Origin: Cognatiluteimonas weifangensis
GTDB taxonomy: Bacteria > Pseudomonadota > Gammaproteobacteria > Xanthomonadales > Xanthomonadaceae
Reading direction: 5' to 3'
Length of the DNA stretch: 64,000 bases
NCBI RefSeq assembly: GCF_003416885.1
Contig: NZ_QVPD01000009.1
Coordinates: 1-64,000 of the forward strand
Part shown: one piece after another, positions 53,039 through 63,916 of the stretch
How the letters are laid out: the number at the start of each line of letters is the position of its first letter
Position numbering within the stretch: the first letter of the stretch is position 1
Made by a program: the position numbers and the translations under genes
Notes under the pieces: generated by a model
The model's database searches: none
Seen by the model: the letters and a program-made list of their open reading frames with translations, nothing else
Told to the model about the DNA's origin: nothing

Positions 53039-53115
53039 CGGGGTATAGCGCAGTCTGGTAGCGCGCCTGCTTTGGGAGCAGGATGTCGGGGGTTCGAATC
53101 CCTCTACCCCGACCA
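53039..53115 (+). tRNA. tRNA-Pro (anticodon TGG)
   Basis: A 77-nt cloverleaf with acceptor CGGGGTA paired to TACCCCG, D-arm TAGCGCAGTCTGG, anticodon stem CCTGC/GCAGG with loop TTTGGGA, T-arm GGTTCGAATCC and encoded CCA. Confidence 0.97.
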
Positions 53116-53156
53116 TCCCGGCCCGTCCGGGCCCGGGGTGCGACAATCCGGCCAGG

Positions 53157-53233
53157 GCGCCCGTAGCTCAACCGGATAGAGCACCGGCCTTCTAAGCCGG
53201 TGGTTGCAGGTTCGAGTCCTGCCGGGCGCGCCA
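53157..53233 (+). tRNA. tRNA-Arg (anticodon TCT)
   Basis: A 77-nt cloverleaf. Acceptor GCGCCCG pairs with CGGGCGC, the anticodon stem CCGGC/GCCGG holds loop CTTCTAA, the T-arm is GGTTCGAGTCC and CCA is encoded. Confidence 0.97.
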
Positions 53234-53251
53234 TCGTTCGACCGTCCCAAT

Positions 53252-53329
53252 GGTGGCTGTAGCTCAGTTGGTTAGAGTCCTGGATTGTGATTCCAGTTGT
53301 CGGGGGTTCGAGTCCCCTCAGCCACCCCA
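53252..53329 (+). tRNA. tRNA-His (anticodon GTG)
   Basis: Acceptor GTGGCTG pairs with CAGCCAC. The base before it is G (53252), supplying the His-specific G-1, opposite the C discriminator. Anticodon loop TTGTGAT, and CCA is encoded. Confidence 0.97.
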
Positions 53330-53360
53330 GATCCGGTTTTGTTGGTACAATTTTTTGCAC

Positions 53361-53436
53361 GGGCCGTTAGCTCAGTTGGTAGAGCAGTTGACTCTTAATC
53401 AATAGGTCCAAGGTTCGAATCCTTGACGGCCCACCA
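53361..53436 (+). tRNA. tRNA-Lys (anticodon CTT)
   Basis: A 76-nt cloverleaf with acceptor GGGCCGT/ACGGCCC, anticodon stem GTTGA/TCAAT and loop CTCTTAA (anticodon CTT), T-arm GGTTCGAATCC and encoded CCA. The 31-bp spacer before it is A+T-rich and contains an extended -10-like TGGTACAAT (53343-53351). Confidence 0.95.
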
Positions 53437-53442
53437 CCCGTG

Positions 53443-53473
53443 AAACGCCCGGCCCGCGCCGGGCGTTTTTTTG
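53443..53473 (+). terminator. intrinsic terminator after tRNA-Lys
   Basis: Stem ACGCCCGGC (53445-53453) with GCCGGGCGT (53458-53466), loop CCGC, followed by a run of T to 53472. It separates the first four tRNAs from tRNA-Leu. Confidence 0.92.
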
Positions 53474-53513
53474 CGTGCCGCTCCCGCCGCACGGCCGTAG
53501 AATCGCGGCGATC

Positions 53514-53598
<85 letters not shown>

Positions 53599-53954
53599 GC
53601 AGGACGCTGGCCTGGCGTCTCGATGTGCGCATCCAAGCCTGCTATCGGCTTGCGCGCGGGCGCCGGCTTCCGCGCCGGTTGCCTGCAAGTCGGCATTTCC
53701 GGCGCGCGCGCCGGACCGGCGCCGGGGCCGGGGGCCAGAAGCCGGGGCTGGGCCGGGCCCCGCCTCCGCAGCGTGCCGCGTCGGGCGCCGACGCGCCGGG
53801 AAAGGCGGCGCGGCCGTGCTGGCGGCGGGCCGGCAAATCGGCCAAACTAGCGCGTTCCGCCGCTTCCGGACGCGTGTCGATGCCGCCCGGCCGCCGGTCC
53901 GACAAATCAATGTAACTTTCGCCGTGGCCCGGAGCCACGGTCGCAGGAGTGGGT
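53599..53954 (+). other. gene-free leader region upstream of tig
   Basis: This 356-bp stretch has no credible gene. It is extremely G+C-rich up to about 53840. Near its end is a hairpin CCGTGGC-CCGGA-GCCACGG (53922-53940) only 4 bp before the tig ribosome site AGGAG (53945-53949), probably in the tig mRNA leader. An A+T-richer segment (CAAATCAATGTAAC, 53902-53915) could hold the tig promoter. Confidence 0.5.
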
Positions 53955-55277
53955 ATGCCAGCTTCAGATACGCAGGTTTCGGTCGAATCCGTCGGGCGCC
54001 TCGAACGCCGCATGACCCTCCGTCTCCCGGCGGAACGCCTGGAGAACCAGGTCGGTGGCCGCCTGCGCGAGATCGCGCGCACGGCCCGGATCAAGGGGTT
54101 CCGACCGGGCAAGGTGCCGACCAAGGTGGTCGAGCAGCGCTACGGCCAGCAGGTCCGCGCCGAGGTGTTGGACGGGCTGCTGCGCGAGGGCTTCGACGAG
54201 GCGGTGCGCGACAACGCGCTGCGCATCGCCGGCAACCCGCGGATCGAGCCGGCGGACGCGGACGCCGGCGCCGGCGAACTGTCCTACGTGGCCACGTTCG
54301 AGCTGGTGCCGGAATTCGGCGAGATCGACGTGACCAAGCTGCAGGTCGTGCGCCACAGCGCCGAGGTGGCCGAGGCCGACATCGACCGCATGATCGAGAA
54401 CCTGCGCCAGCAGCGTCGCAGCTGGAGCGCGGTCACGCGGCCGGCGCGCGAAGGCGACGCGGTCGATGTGGAGACCTGGTCGCAGGCCGGCGACGAGCGC
54501 CTGCCCGCGCAGGGCGTGGAGCGCGGCGTCGACGTGATCGGCAGCGGCGCCATGCTGCCGGAGATCGAGGCCGCCTTGACCGGCATGTCCGCCGGCGAGG
54601 AGAAGTCCATCGAGGTCGTGTTTCCGGAGCAGTGGCGGGTGCCGCAGCTGGCCGGCAGGACGGTGCAGGTGCACCTGAAGGCCGAGCAGGTCTCGGAGCC
54701 GGTGCTGCCCGAGGTGGATCCCGCATTCATCCGCAGTTTCGGCGTCAAGAGCGGCGAGCTGGCGCAGTTCCGCACCGAGATCCGCAACAACCTGGAGCGC
54801 GAGCTCAAGGGCGCGCTGATGAACCGCCTGCGGCGCGAGGTCGGCGAGCAGCTGGTCGCGGCCTATGCGGAGGTGGAACTGCCGCCGCGGCTGGTCGAGC
54901 AGGAGGCTCGCGGCATGGCGCAGCAGGCGCTGCAGCAGGCGCGCCAGCAGGGCCAGCAGATCGCCGCGCTGCCGGACAATGCGCACGAGCCGTTCCTGGA
55001 TGCCGCCCGCAAGCGTGTCCTGGTCGGGCTGCTGGTGGGCGAGGTCGCGCGCCGCAACGAGTTGCGCCTGGATCCCAAGCGCCTGAACGAACTGCTGCGC
55101 CTGATCGCCTCCACCTACGAGGAGCCGCAGCAGGTCATTGAGTTGTACCGCAACGATCCCCAGTTGATGTCCGGGCTGCAGGCGCGGGCGATGGAAGAGC
55201 AGGTGATCGACTGGATCGCCGAGCGCGCGCAGCACACCGAGCAGGCCTTGACCTTCCAGGAAGCCATCGGCCCGTAA
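53955..55277 (+). CDS. tig: trigger factor
   Basis: Ribosome-associated chaperone and prolyl isomerase, 440 residues. The ribosome-binding loop is GFRPGKVP (about 49-56), the FKBP-like domain runs about 155-240, and the C-terminal helical cradle ends [24 protein letters not shown]. The ATG at 53955 has AGGAG at 53945; a GTG at 53949 is in frame but lies on the ribosome site. First of the tig-clpP-clpX-lon block. Confidence 0.97.
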   Translation: MPASDTQVSVESVGRLERRMTLRLPAERLENQVGGRLREIARTARIKGFRPGKVPTKVVEQRYGQQVRAEVLDGLLREGFDEAVRDNALRIAGNPRIEPADADAGAGELSYVATFELVPEFGEIDVTKLQVVRHSAEVAEADIDRMIENLRQQRRSWSAVTRPAREGDAVDVETWSQAGDERLPAQGVERGVDVIGSGAMLPEIEAALTGMSAGEEKSIEVVFPEQWRVPQLAGRTVQVHLKAEQVSEPVLPEVDPAFIRSFGVKSGELAQFRTEIRNNLERELKGALMNRLRREVGEQLVAAYAEVELPPRLVEQEARGMAQQALQQARQQGQQIAALPDNAHEPFLDAARKRVLVGLLVGEVARRNELRLDPKRLNELLRLIASTYEEPQQVIELYRNDPQLMSGLQARAMEEQVIDWIAERAQHTEQALTFQEAIGP

Positions 55278-55284
55278 GGCGAGT

Positions 55285-55317
55285 CCCTTCGCAAGGGTCC
55301 GCGCGTCGTGCGCGGAC
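55285..55317 (+). other. double hairpin in the tig-clpP gap
   Basis: Two adjacent stem-loops, CCCTT-CGC-AAGGG (55285-55297) and GTCCGCGC-GTCGT-GCGCGGAC (55297-55317), lie in the 58-bp gap. No T-run follows, so partial termination or mRNA processing are possible. Confidence 0.5.
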
Positions 55318-55335
55318 TTCCCAGCAGACAGACAG

Positions 55336-55971
55336 GTGGCAAACGTGGACAACCGGACCAAAGCCCTGAACCTGGTGCCGATGGTGGTCGAACAGACCAG
55401 CCGCGGCGAGCGCGCGTACGACATCTACTCGCGGCTGCTGAAGGAGCGGGTGATCTTCCTGGTCGGCGGCATCGACGACCACGTCGCCAACGTCATCGTC
55501 GCGCAGATGCTGTTCCTCGAGGCGGAGAACCCAGAGAAGGACATCAGCCTGTACATCAATTCGCCCGGCGGCATCGTCACCGCGGGCATGGCGATCTACG
55601 ACACCATGCAGTTCATCAAGCCGGACGTGAGCACCATCTGCGTCGGCCAGGCCGCCTCGATGGGCGCGTTGCTGCTGGCCGCCGGCAGCAAGGGCAAGCG
55701 TTACGCGCTGCCGAACTCGCGGGTGATGATCCACCAGCCGCTGGGCGGCTTCCAGGGCCAGGCCACGGACATCGAGATCCACGCCCGCGAAATCCTGTCG
55801 ATGAAGCAGCGCCTCAACGAGATCCTGTCCAAGCACACCGGGCAGGCGCTGGACACCATCGCCCGCGACACCGAGCGCGACAACTTCAAGAGCGCCGAGG
55901 CCTCGCGCGACTACGGCCTGATCGACCAGGTGCTCGAACGCCGTCCGGAAGACTCGATCCAGCCGGCTTGA
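55336..55971 (+). CDS. clpP: ATP-dependent Clp protease proteolytic subunit
   Basis: ClpP forms the 14-mer peptidase chamber used by ClpX and ClpA. The product is 211 residues with triad Ser108 ([11 protein letters not shown]), His133 ([10 protein letters not shown]) and Asp182 (TERDNF). It begins at GTG 55336 ([20 protein letters not shown]), with an alternative GTG at 55345; no ATG fits. Sequence is full length. Confidence 0.97.
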   Translation: MANVDNRTKALNLVPMVVEQTSRGERAYDIYSRLLKERVIFLVGGIDDHVANVIVAQMLFLEAENPEKDISLYINSPGGIVTAGMAIYDTMQFIKPDVSTICVGQAASMGALLLAAGSKGKRYALPNSRVMIHQPLGGFQGQATDIEIHAREILSMKQRLNEILSKHTGQALDTIARDTERDNFKSAEASRDYGLIDQVLERRPEDSIQPA

Positions 55972-56038
55972 GTACGGCCGCGCAGACCTTCAGAATCACG
56001 CAAGATCCTGATCGTAAACGACTTTCATTGTGTGCAGC

Positions 56039-56062
56039 GGGCCTGGCGGGGATGCCGGGCCC
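56039..56062 (+). other. hairpin in the clpP-clpX gap
   Basis: GGGCCTGGC (56039-56047) pairs with GCCGGGCCC (56054-56062), with one G-T pair and a GGGGAT loop, 48 bp before clpX. TATTCT at 56069-56074 could be a -10, but no -35 is evident. Confidence 0.4.
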
Positions 56063-56110
56063 CTGTGCTATTCTCGGGCCGCAACCGCGGCTGCAGCAGG
56101 TGACTGGGGA

Positions 56111-57397
56111 ATGAGCGAAGACCGTCAGGGCCGATCCGGCGACAGCAGCAAGATCCTGTACTGCTCGTTCTGCGGCAAGAGCCAGCACGAGGTCCGCAAG
56201 CTGATCGCGGGCCCGAGCGTGTTCATCTGCGACGAATGCGTCGAGCTGTGCAACGACATCATCCGCGAGGAGCTCGAGGAAAAGGCGCAGTCGGCGCGCA
56301 GTTCGCTGCCCAAGCCGCGCGAAATCCTCGAGGTGCTGGACCAGTACGTGATCGGCCAGGCCCGCGCCAAGAAGACGCTCGCGGTGGCGGTCTACAACCA
56401 CTACAAGCGGATCGAGAGCCGGCAGAAGAACGACGACGTCGAGCTGGCCAAGTCCAACATCCTGCTGGTCGGCCCGACCGGTTCGGGCAAGACGCTGCTG
56501 GCCGAGACCCTGGCGCGGCTGCTCAACGTGCCGTTCACCATGGCCGACGCCACGACGCTGACCGAAGCCGGCTATGTCGGCGAGGACGTCGAGAACATCA
56601 TCCAGAAGCTGCTGCAGAAGTGCGACTACGACGTCGAGAAGGCGCAGCAGGGCATCGTCTACATCGACGAGATCGACAAGATCTCGCGCAAGAGCGAGAA
56701 CCCGTCGATCACCCGCGACGTGTCGGGCGAGGGCGTGCAGCAGGCGCTGCTGAAGCTGATCGAGGGCACCGTGGCCAGCGTGCCGCCGCAGGGCGGGCGC
56801 AAGCACCCGCAGCAGGAGTTCCTGCAGGTCGATACCCGCAACATCCTGTTCATCGTCGGCGGCGCCTTCGCCGGGCTGGACAAGATCATCCAGCAGCGCA
56901 GCACCGACGCCAGCGGCATCGGCTTCGGCGCCAAGCTCAAGAGTTCCGAGCGCAAGGTCGAGGTCGGCAAGGTGCTGGCCGAGGTCGAGCCCGAAGACCT
57001 GATCAAGTTCGGCCTGATCCCCGAGTTCGTCGGCCGCCTGCCGGTGGTCGCCACGCTCGAGGAACTGGACGAGGCCGCCCTGGTCAGGATCCTGACCGAG
57101 CCGCGCAACGCGATCAGCAAGCAGTTCAGGAAGCTGTTCGACATGGAAGGCGTGGAACTGGAGTTCCGCCCCGACGCCCTGGCCGCGATCGCACGCAAGG
57201 CGCTCAAGCGCAAGACCGGCGCCCGTGGCCTGCGTACCATCGTCGAGTCGGTGCTGCTGGACACGATGTACGACCTGCCGTCGCTGGAGAACGTCAGCAA
57301 GGTGGTCGTGGACGAGTCGGTGATCGAGCACAAGTCCGACCCCTACCTGATCTACCAGACCCCGGCGCCGGCGCCCAAGGCCGCCAGCGGCGAATAG
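56111..57397 (+). CDS. clpX: ATP-dependent Clp protease ATPase subunit
   Basis: AAA+ unfoldase that feeds ClpP. The product is 428 residues. The N-terminal zinc-binding domain shows the four cysteines in YCSFCGK and [10 protein letters not shown]. Walker A is GPTGSGKT in [18 protein letters not shown], Walker B is [10 protein letters not shown], and the ClpP-binding IGF-type loop is GIGFGAKL. The ATG at 56111 has GGGGA just upstream. Follows clpP by 139 bp. Confidence 0.97.
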   Translation: MSEDRQGRSGDSSKILYCSFCGKSQHEVRKLIAGPSVFICDECVELCNDIIREELEEKAQSARSSLPKPREILEVLDQYVIGQARAKKTLAVAVYNHYKRIESRQKNDDVELAKSNILLVGPTGSGKTLLAETLARLLNVPFTMADATTLTEAGYVGEDVENIIQKLLQKCDYDVEKAQQGIVYIDEIDKISRKSENPSITRDVSGEGVQQALLKLIEGTVASVPPQGGRKHPQQEFLQVDTRNILFIVGGAFAGLDKIIQQRSTDASGIGFGAKLKSSERKVEVGKVLAEVEPEDLIKFGLIPEFVGRLPVVATLEELDEAALVRILTEPRNAISKQFRKLFDMEGVELEFRPDALAAIARKALKRKTGARGLRTIVESVLLDTMYDLPSLENVSKVVVDESVIEHKSDPYLIYQTPAPAPKAASGE

Positions 57398-57488
57398 CGC
57401 CGGATCCCGGCCGGGCTCCGGTTCAGGTGGCAAGCCCCTGATTGCAAAGCGTTCGTCGGCCCGTGCAAGTCGAGGGCGACGACGGGCG

Positions 57489-57517
57489 CTTGCAACCGTT
57501 TCACGCCAGCCCCATAA
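57489..57517 (+). promoter_or_regulatory. sigma-32-type heat-shock promoter of lon
   Basis: CTTGCAA (57489-57495), a 14-bp spacer and CCCCATAA (57510-57517) match the RpoH consensus CTTGAAA-N13-17-CCCCATNT closely. It lies 104 bp before the lon ATG. Confidence 0.75.
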
Positions 57518-57620
57518 CCATGAACGTCGGCGCGTTGCGCCGCCTTGACCGTCCGGCCGGTATCGTTTTCCGGCTGCCCGATCACGCTGTCCGAGACTGC
57601 CCCTGCCCCCCGGAGCCGCC

Positions 57621-60035
<2,415 letters not shown>

Positions 60036-60107
60036 AGCGGCGCGATGCGGTGTTCGCGGCGATCCGACCGCGATCGCTGAAACCCGCGCCAGTGCTTGTT
60101 TTCCGTG

Positions 60108-60136
60108 TTGCGCGGCGAAAATCCGACTGGTATAAC
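60108..60136 (+). promoter_or_regulatory. hup promoter
   Basis: A -35 TTGCGC (60108-60113), 17-bp spacer and -10 TATAAC (60131-60136) preceded by TGG, an extended -10. It lies 131 bp upstream of the hup ATG. Confidence 0.7.
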
Positions 60137-60266
60137 GCATGCAACCGCGTCGCCGGCGCCAAGCGCCGCGTCGCGGCATGCTCGACCGGGCAGCCTGCGC
60201 AACGCCGCAGCGGGGACCCCGGTTACCTTATCCAGCGGTCGAACGATCCGCACAGGGAGTCAATCA

Positions 60267-60539
60267 ATGAACAAAGCCGAATTCATCGAAGCCGTGGCCG
60301 ATGCCGCCGAACTGTCCAAGGCCGACGCCGGTCGCGCGGTCGATGCGATGATCGCCTCCATCACCAGGGCGCTGAAGAAGGGCGACACCGTCACCCTGGT
60401 CGGCTTCGGTACGTTCGACGTGCGCAAGCGCGGTGCCCGCACCGGCCGCAATCCGCGGACCGGCGAGGAAATCAAGATCGCGGCTTCGAAGAATCCCGCC
60501 TTCAAGCCCGGCAAGGCGCTGAAGGATGCGGTGAACTGA
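60267..60539 (+). CDS. hupB: HU family DNA-binding protein, beta type
   Basis: A 90-residue HU protein that bends DNA and compacts the nucleoid. Start [21 protein letters not shown], the beta-arm consensus [12 protein letters not shown] at its tip, and C-terminal [14 protein letters not shown] match HupB. GGGAG is nine bases before the ATG. Its position directly after lon is conserved in gammaproteobacteria. Confidence 0.97.
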   Translation: MNKAEFIEAVADAAELSKADAGRAVDAMIASITRALKKGDTVTLVGFGTFDVRKRGARTGRNPRTGEEIKIAASKNPAFKPGKALKDAVN

Positions 60540-60562
60540 GCCGCGCGTGACATGTGGTGCAG

Positions 60563-60588
60563 AAGCCCGGCGACAAGCCGGGCTTTTT
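60563..60588 (+). terminator. intrinsic terminator after hup
   Basis: Stem AAGCCCGGC (60563-60571), loop GACAA, GCCGGGCTT (60577-60585), then TTT. Confidence 0.92.
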
Positions 60589-60632
60589 GTTGCGGGGTGT
60601 CGTGATGCGCAGTGAAGCCCGCATCTCCTTCT

Positions 60633-60762
60633 CTCCGCTCTGCGGGGGGAAGGTGCCCGAAGGGCGGATGAGGGGCGGCTCTTCGCACGTGCCCTCATCG
60701 CATGGTTCCTCGCCCCGTGCCCCTCACCCCGTACCCTCTCCCCGCCGCGCGGGGCGAGGGGG
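60633..60762. repeat. REP-like elements between hup and tRNA-Val
   Basis: 60633-60675 is an inverted relative of the 2315 element (its reverse complement begins CCCCTCATCCGCCC). A second G+C-rich palindromic motif, CCCCTCACCCCG to GCGCGGGGCGAGGGGG, follows at about 60718-60762. No gene is seen here. Confidence 0.6.
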
Positions 60763-60805
60763 AGTGATTCTCGCGCTGCGCGCGAGTGCGTTATTGTTTA
60801 GCAGC

Positions 60806-60880
60806 GGGTGCTTAGCTCAGCGGTAGAGCGTCTCCTTTACACGGAGAGGGTCGGGGGTTCGAACCCCTCAGCACCCACCA
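60806..60880 (+). tRNA. tRNA-Val (anticodon TAC)
   Basis: A 75-nt cloverleaf. Acceptor GGGTGCT pairs with AGCACCC, the anticodon stem TCTCC/GGAGA has loop TTTACAC, the T-arm is GGTTCGAACCC, and CCA is encoded. Confidence 0.97.
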
Positions 60881-61020
60881 GCGACGGCGGTCGCGCCTTG
60901 TGCGGCGCAAGGGCAGCGGCGGTGCCCGGCGGTTGCGGGTCGGGATCCCCGGCAACGGCGCCCGCGCGGCGCGGTCTGTTGCGAAGAGGATGGGGCCTCT
61001 GTATCATCCCGCGGCTCAGC

Positions 61021-61097
61021 GGAGTGGTAGTTCAGTTGGTTAGAATGCTGGCCTGTCACGCCGGAGGTCGCGGGTTCGAGTCCCGTCCACTCCGCCA
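61021..61097 (+). tRNA. tRNA-Asp (anticodon GTC)
   Basis: A 77-nt cloverleaf. Acceptor GGAGTGG pairs with CCACTCC, discriminator G, anticodon loop CTGTCAC, T-arm GGGTTCGAGTCCC, and CCA is encoded. Confidence 0.97.
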
Positions 61098-61105
61098 TTT
61101 TTCCC

Positions 61106-61133
61106 AGGCACCGGCAACGGTGCCTTCTTTTTT
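61106..61133 (+). terminator. intrinsic terminator after tRNA-Asp
   Basis: Stem AGGCACCG, loop GCAA, CGGTGCCT (61106-61125), followed by TCTTTTTT. Confidence 0.92.
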
Positions 61134-61173
61134 GGCCATCTCCCCTCTCCGGGATTCGCGATCGGACTCGGGA

Positions 61174-61420
61174 AGGAGTCGCCGCACGGCGGCCCGAGGG
61201 TGGCACGCCCTCCTGACGGCATCCTGCATTCAAGTCGGGGCGCGGGTTATGCCTGGCCTGACGTCGCGTCATGGTCTGTACTCGGGAGATCGGCTTCGGC
61301 AGGAGTCGCCGCCCGGCGGGCTGGGGGTGCTGCGCCCTCCTGACGACCTCCTGTCTTTAAGTCGGGCCGTGGACCCTCCATGGTCCACTCTCCGCACCCC
61401 CAGCCCGCCGGGCGGCGACT
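61174..61420. repeat. duplicated 66-bp element and 27-bp inverted repeat
   Basis: Two copies of a 66-bp element (61174-61239 and 61301-61366, about 12 differences) run from AGGAGTCGCCGC to AAGTCGGG. The second is extended by a perfect 27-bp inverted repeat: 61304-61330 with 61394-61420, separated by 63 bp that themselves contain GTGGACC/GGTCCAC (61369-61375 and 61382-61388). The whole could extrude as a cruciform. No coding sequence is evident. Confidence 0.8.
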
Positions 61421-61502
61421 TCGCGAGCCTGGAGGTTCGTCGCTTCGGATGGTTTTTTCTGCAAGCGCCAACTTACTTGCCCGGAAGCCGGTGGCCCGGC
61501 CC

Positions 61503-61730
61503 GTGCGGGACCGTCGGCGGCATGGATGCCGCCGAGGAGCCTACAGGGACGTATTCACGGCGTGTCCCGCACGGGCCGGGCCACCGGCTTCCCCCGCAGA
61601 AGTTCCCGCACTTGGACCATGTATTTACGGCTTGCGCTGCATCGGCCAAGCCACAGGCTACGGGAGAGTGTTTACGGCGTGTCCCCGCACAGGCCGGGCC
61701 GCCGGCTTTCCCTCGCGGGGGTTTCCGCAC
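61503..61730. repeat. second copy of the palindromic head and 70-bp repeat block
   Basis: 61503-61572 matches 2-71 base for base, including GTGCGGGAC/GTCCCGCAC and TCGGCGGCAT/ATGCCGCCGA. Further units start near 61552, 61622 (70 bp later) and 61670 (truncated). It lies in the 736-bp gap between tRNA-Asp and ppiD and ends with the palindrome AGAAGAG-A-CTCTTCT (61736-61750). Open frames here are not genes. Confidence 0.85.
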
Positions 61731-61833
61731 TCGGGAGAAGAGACTCTTCTTGCCCCGTCGGGGCCGCGCGGATTGGGGCTGTGCGGGCGTAACGGGGTAG
61801 ACTTAGCCGCTTACGCCCTGCAAGCGCATCCAC

Positions 61834-63813
61834 ATGCTCGAGAAAATCCGCAAGCTGTCCTCCAGCAAACTGGCCATCGCGCTGATGACCTTGTTCATCA
61901 TCCCGTTCGCGCTGTTCTTCGGGATGGAGTCGTACATGCAGCAGAACGTGGAAACCTACGCTGCGCGCATCTCCCAGCCCCCGGCCTGGTGGCCGTCGGC
62001 GCCTTCGTACTGGCCGGTATCGATGCTGTGGCAGCACGAGGAGATCGACGCGGAGGAATTCCGCAACGCCTTCGAGCGCGAGCGCCAGTCGCAAAGGCAG
62101 GCGCAGGGCGACGCGTTCGACACGGACGAATTCGGGAAGCCGGAAAACAAGCGCCGCGTGCTCGAGCAGATGATCGACCAGCGCCTGCTGCGGATGCTGG
62201 CCGAGGACGCCGGCATCGTGGTCGGCGACGCCCAGGTGCGCGCCACCATCCAGAGCATCCCGGCGTTCCAGGTCGACGGCAAGTTCAATCCGCAGCAGTA
62301 CCAGCTCACGCTCGCCTCGCAGGTGCCGGCGCGCAGCCCGCGCCAGTTCGAGCAACTGGTGCGCGAGGACCTGCAGCAGTCGCTGATCCCGAGCCAGATC
62401 ATCGAAACCGCGTTCGCGACCCCGTCCGAGGTCGACCGCCTGCTGCGCCTGCTCGGCGAGCGCCGCGACGTCGCCTTCGCGGTGATGCCGGCGCCGGCGC
62501 CCGATACCGGTGCGGTCGGGGCCGCGGAAGTCCAGCGCTGGTACGACAGCCACGCGGCGGTCTATCGCGCCCCGGAAACGGTGACGCTGGAATACGTGGA
62601 TATCGATGGCAGCCGCCTGCCGCCGCCGCCGGCCGCCGACGAGGCGGCGCTGCGCCAGCGCTACGAGCAGGAACAGGCGCGTTACACCCAGGCCGAGGAA
62701 CGGCTGGCCTCGCACATCCTGGTCGAGGTGCCCGCCGGCGCCGACGCCGCCGCGCAGCAAGCGGCGCAGGCCCGGGCCGGGAAGATCGCCGCGCAGGCAA
62801 AGCAGCCGGGCGCGGATTTCGCCGCGCTGGCGCGGGCCGAATCCGACGACGCCGGCTCCAAGGCCGCCGGCGGCGATCTGGGCTGGGTCGGCAAGGACAT
62901 GATGGCCAAGCCGTTCGAGGAGGCGTTGTTCGCGATGCGGCCGGGCGAGGTCGTCGGCCCGGTCAAGACTGAGTTCGGCTGGCACGTGATCCAGCTGCGC
63001 GAGGTCAAGGCGGGCAGCCGGGTGCCGTTCGAGCAGGTGCGCGAGCAACTGGCCGCCGAGCAACTGGATGCCGACCGCGAACGCCAGTTCAACGCGTTGA
63101 CCGGCAAGCTCGTCGATCAGGTCTACAAGAATCCGATGACGCTGGCGCCGGCGGCGCGGGCGGCCAACCTGCCGGTGCAGAAACTCGGGCCGCTGGCGCG
63201 CGGGCGGGGCGCGGGTATCGCGGCCAATCCTGCGGTGCAGCGCGCAGCCTTTTCCGAGGCGCTGATCCAGGACGGCACTGTCAGCGACCCGATCGAGCTC
63301 GGGCCGATGCACAGCGTGCTGATCCGGGTGGTGGCGCACACGACCGAGCGCGCCTTGCCGCTGGCGCAGGTCCGCGAGCAGGTGGTCGCCGCGATCCGCG
63401 CCGATCGCGCCGCCCGGGCCGCGGCCCGGCAGGCCGATGCCATGCTGGCGGCGGTGCGCGACGGCAAGCCGCTGGCCGAGGTCGCGGCGGCCCGGCAACT
63501 GGCGACCAGCGACGTGCCCGGCCTGCCGCGCGGCACGCCGGTGCCCGATGCCGCCGCGGCCGAGGCCATGTTTGCGGTGCCGGCGCCGGCGCCGGGCAAG
63601 GTCAGTCCCGGCAAGGCGGTGCTCGAGGACGGCCGGATCGTGGTGTTTGCCGTGAGCAAGGTGGTCCCGGGCGATCCAGCAGAAGCCACCGCGGCGCAGC
63701 GCGCGGCGTTGCAGCAGCAACTGGCGCAGGTGGCCGGCAACGACGATGTCCGCGCGCTGGTGAAGGCGCTGCGCAGCCGGGTGCGGATCCGGGTCGAGGA
63801 AAGCCGGCTGTAG
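61834..63813 (+). CDS. ppiD: periplasmic peptidyl-prolyl isomerase/chaperone PpiD
   Basis: Inner-membrane-anchored periplasmic chaperone at the Sec translocon, 659 residues (E. coli 623). An N-terminal cytoplasmic stub and one membrane helix (LAIALMTLFIIPFALFFGM, about 14-32), a SurA-like N-terminal domain (EFRNAFERERQSQRQ through QIIETAFATPSEV) and one parvulin domain (ASHILVEV near 290 through PGEVVGPVKTEFGWHVIQL). A second degenerate isomerase-like C-terminal domain follows. Its usual neighbour order after hup is conserved. Confidence 0.94.
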   Translation: MLEKIRKLSSSKLAIALMTLFIIPFALFFGMESYMQQNVETYAARISQPPAWWPSAPSYWPVSMLWQHEEIDAEEFRNAFERERQSQRQAQGDAFDTDEFGKPENKRRVLEQMIDQRLLRMLAEDAGIVVGDAQVRATIQSIPAFQVDGKFNPQQYQLTLASQVPARSPRQFEQLVREDLQQSLIPSQIIETAFATPSEVDRLLRLLGERRDVAFAVMPAPAPDTGAVGAAEVQRWYDSHAAVYRAPETVTLEYVDIDGSRLPPPPAADEAALRQRYEQEQARYTQAEERLASHILVEVPAGADAAAQQAAQARAGKIAAQAKQPGADFAALARAESDDAGSKAAGGDLGWVGKDMMAKPFEEALFAMRPGEVVGPVKTEFGWHVIQLREVKAGSRVPFEQVREQLAAEQLDADRERQFNALTGKLVDQVYKNPMTLAPAARAANLPVQKLGPLARGRGAGIAANPAVQRAAFSEALIQDGTVSDPIELGPMHSVLIRVVAHTTERALPLAQVREQVVAAIRADRAARAAARQADAMLAAVRDGKPLAEVAAARQLATSDVPGLPRGTPVPDAAAAEAMFAVPAPAPGKVSPGKAVLEDGRIVVFAVSKVVPGDPAEATAAQRAALQQQLAQVAGNDDVRALVKALRSRVRIRVEESRL

Positions 63814-63844
63814 CCGCGCGGTCCGGCGGCGATCGCGTGCAGCA

Positions 63845-63873
63845 AAAAAGCCCGGCTTCGCGCCGGGCTTTTT
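63845..63873. terminator. bidirectional terminator between ppiD and fabI
   Basis: Stem AAAAAGCCCGGC (63845-63856), loop TTCGC, GCCGGGCTTTTT (63862-63873). Both A and T flanks let it work for ppiD (+) and fabI (-). Confidence 0.92.
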
Positions 63874-63916
63874 CGTCTGTCGCCGCCGCCGGGCGGGTGC
63901 ACGGCGCGCGTGACGT

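Noticed and set aside
55972..56110. A heat-shock promoter before clpX
   Set aside because: No CTTGAA with CCCCAT at correct spacing was found. Only a lone TATTCT and a hairpin are seen.
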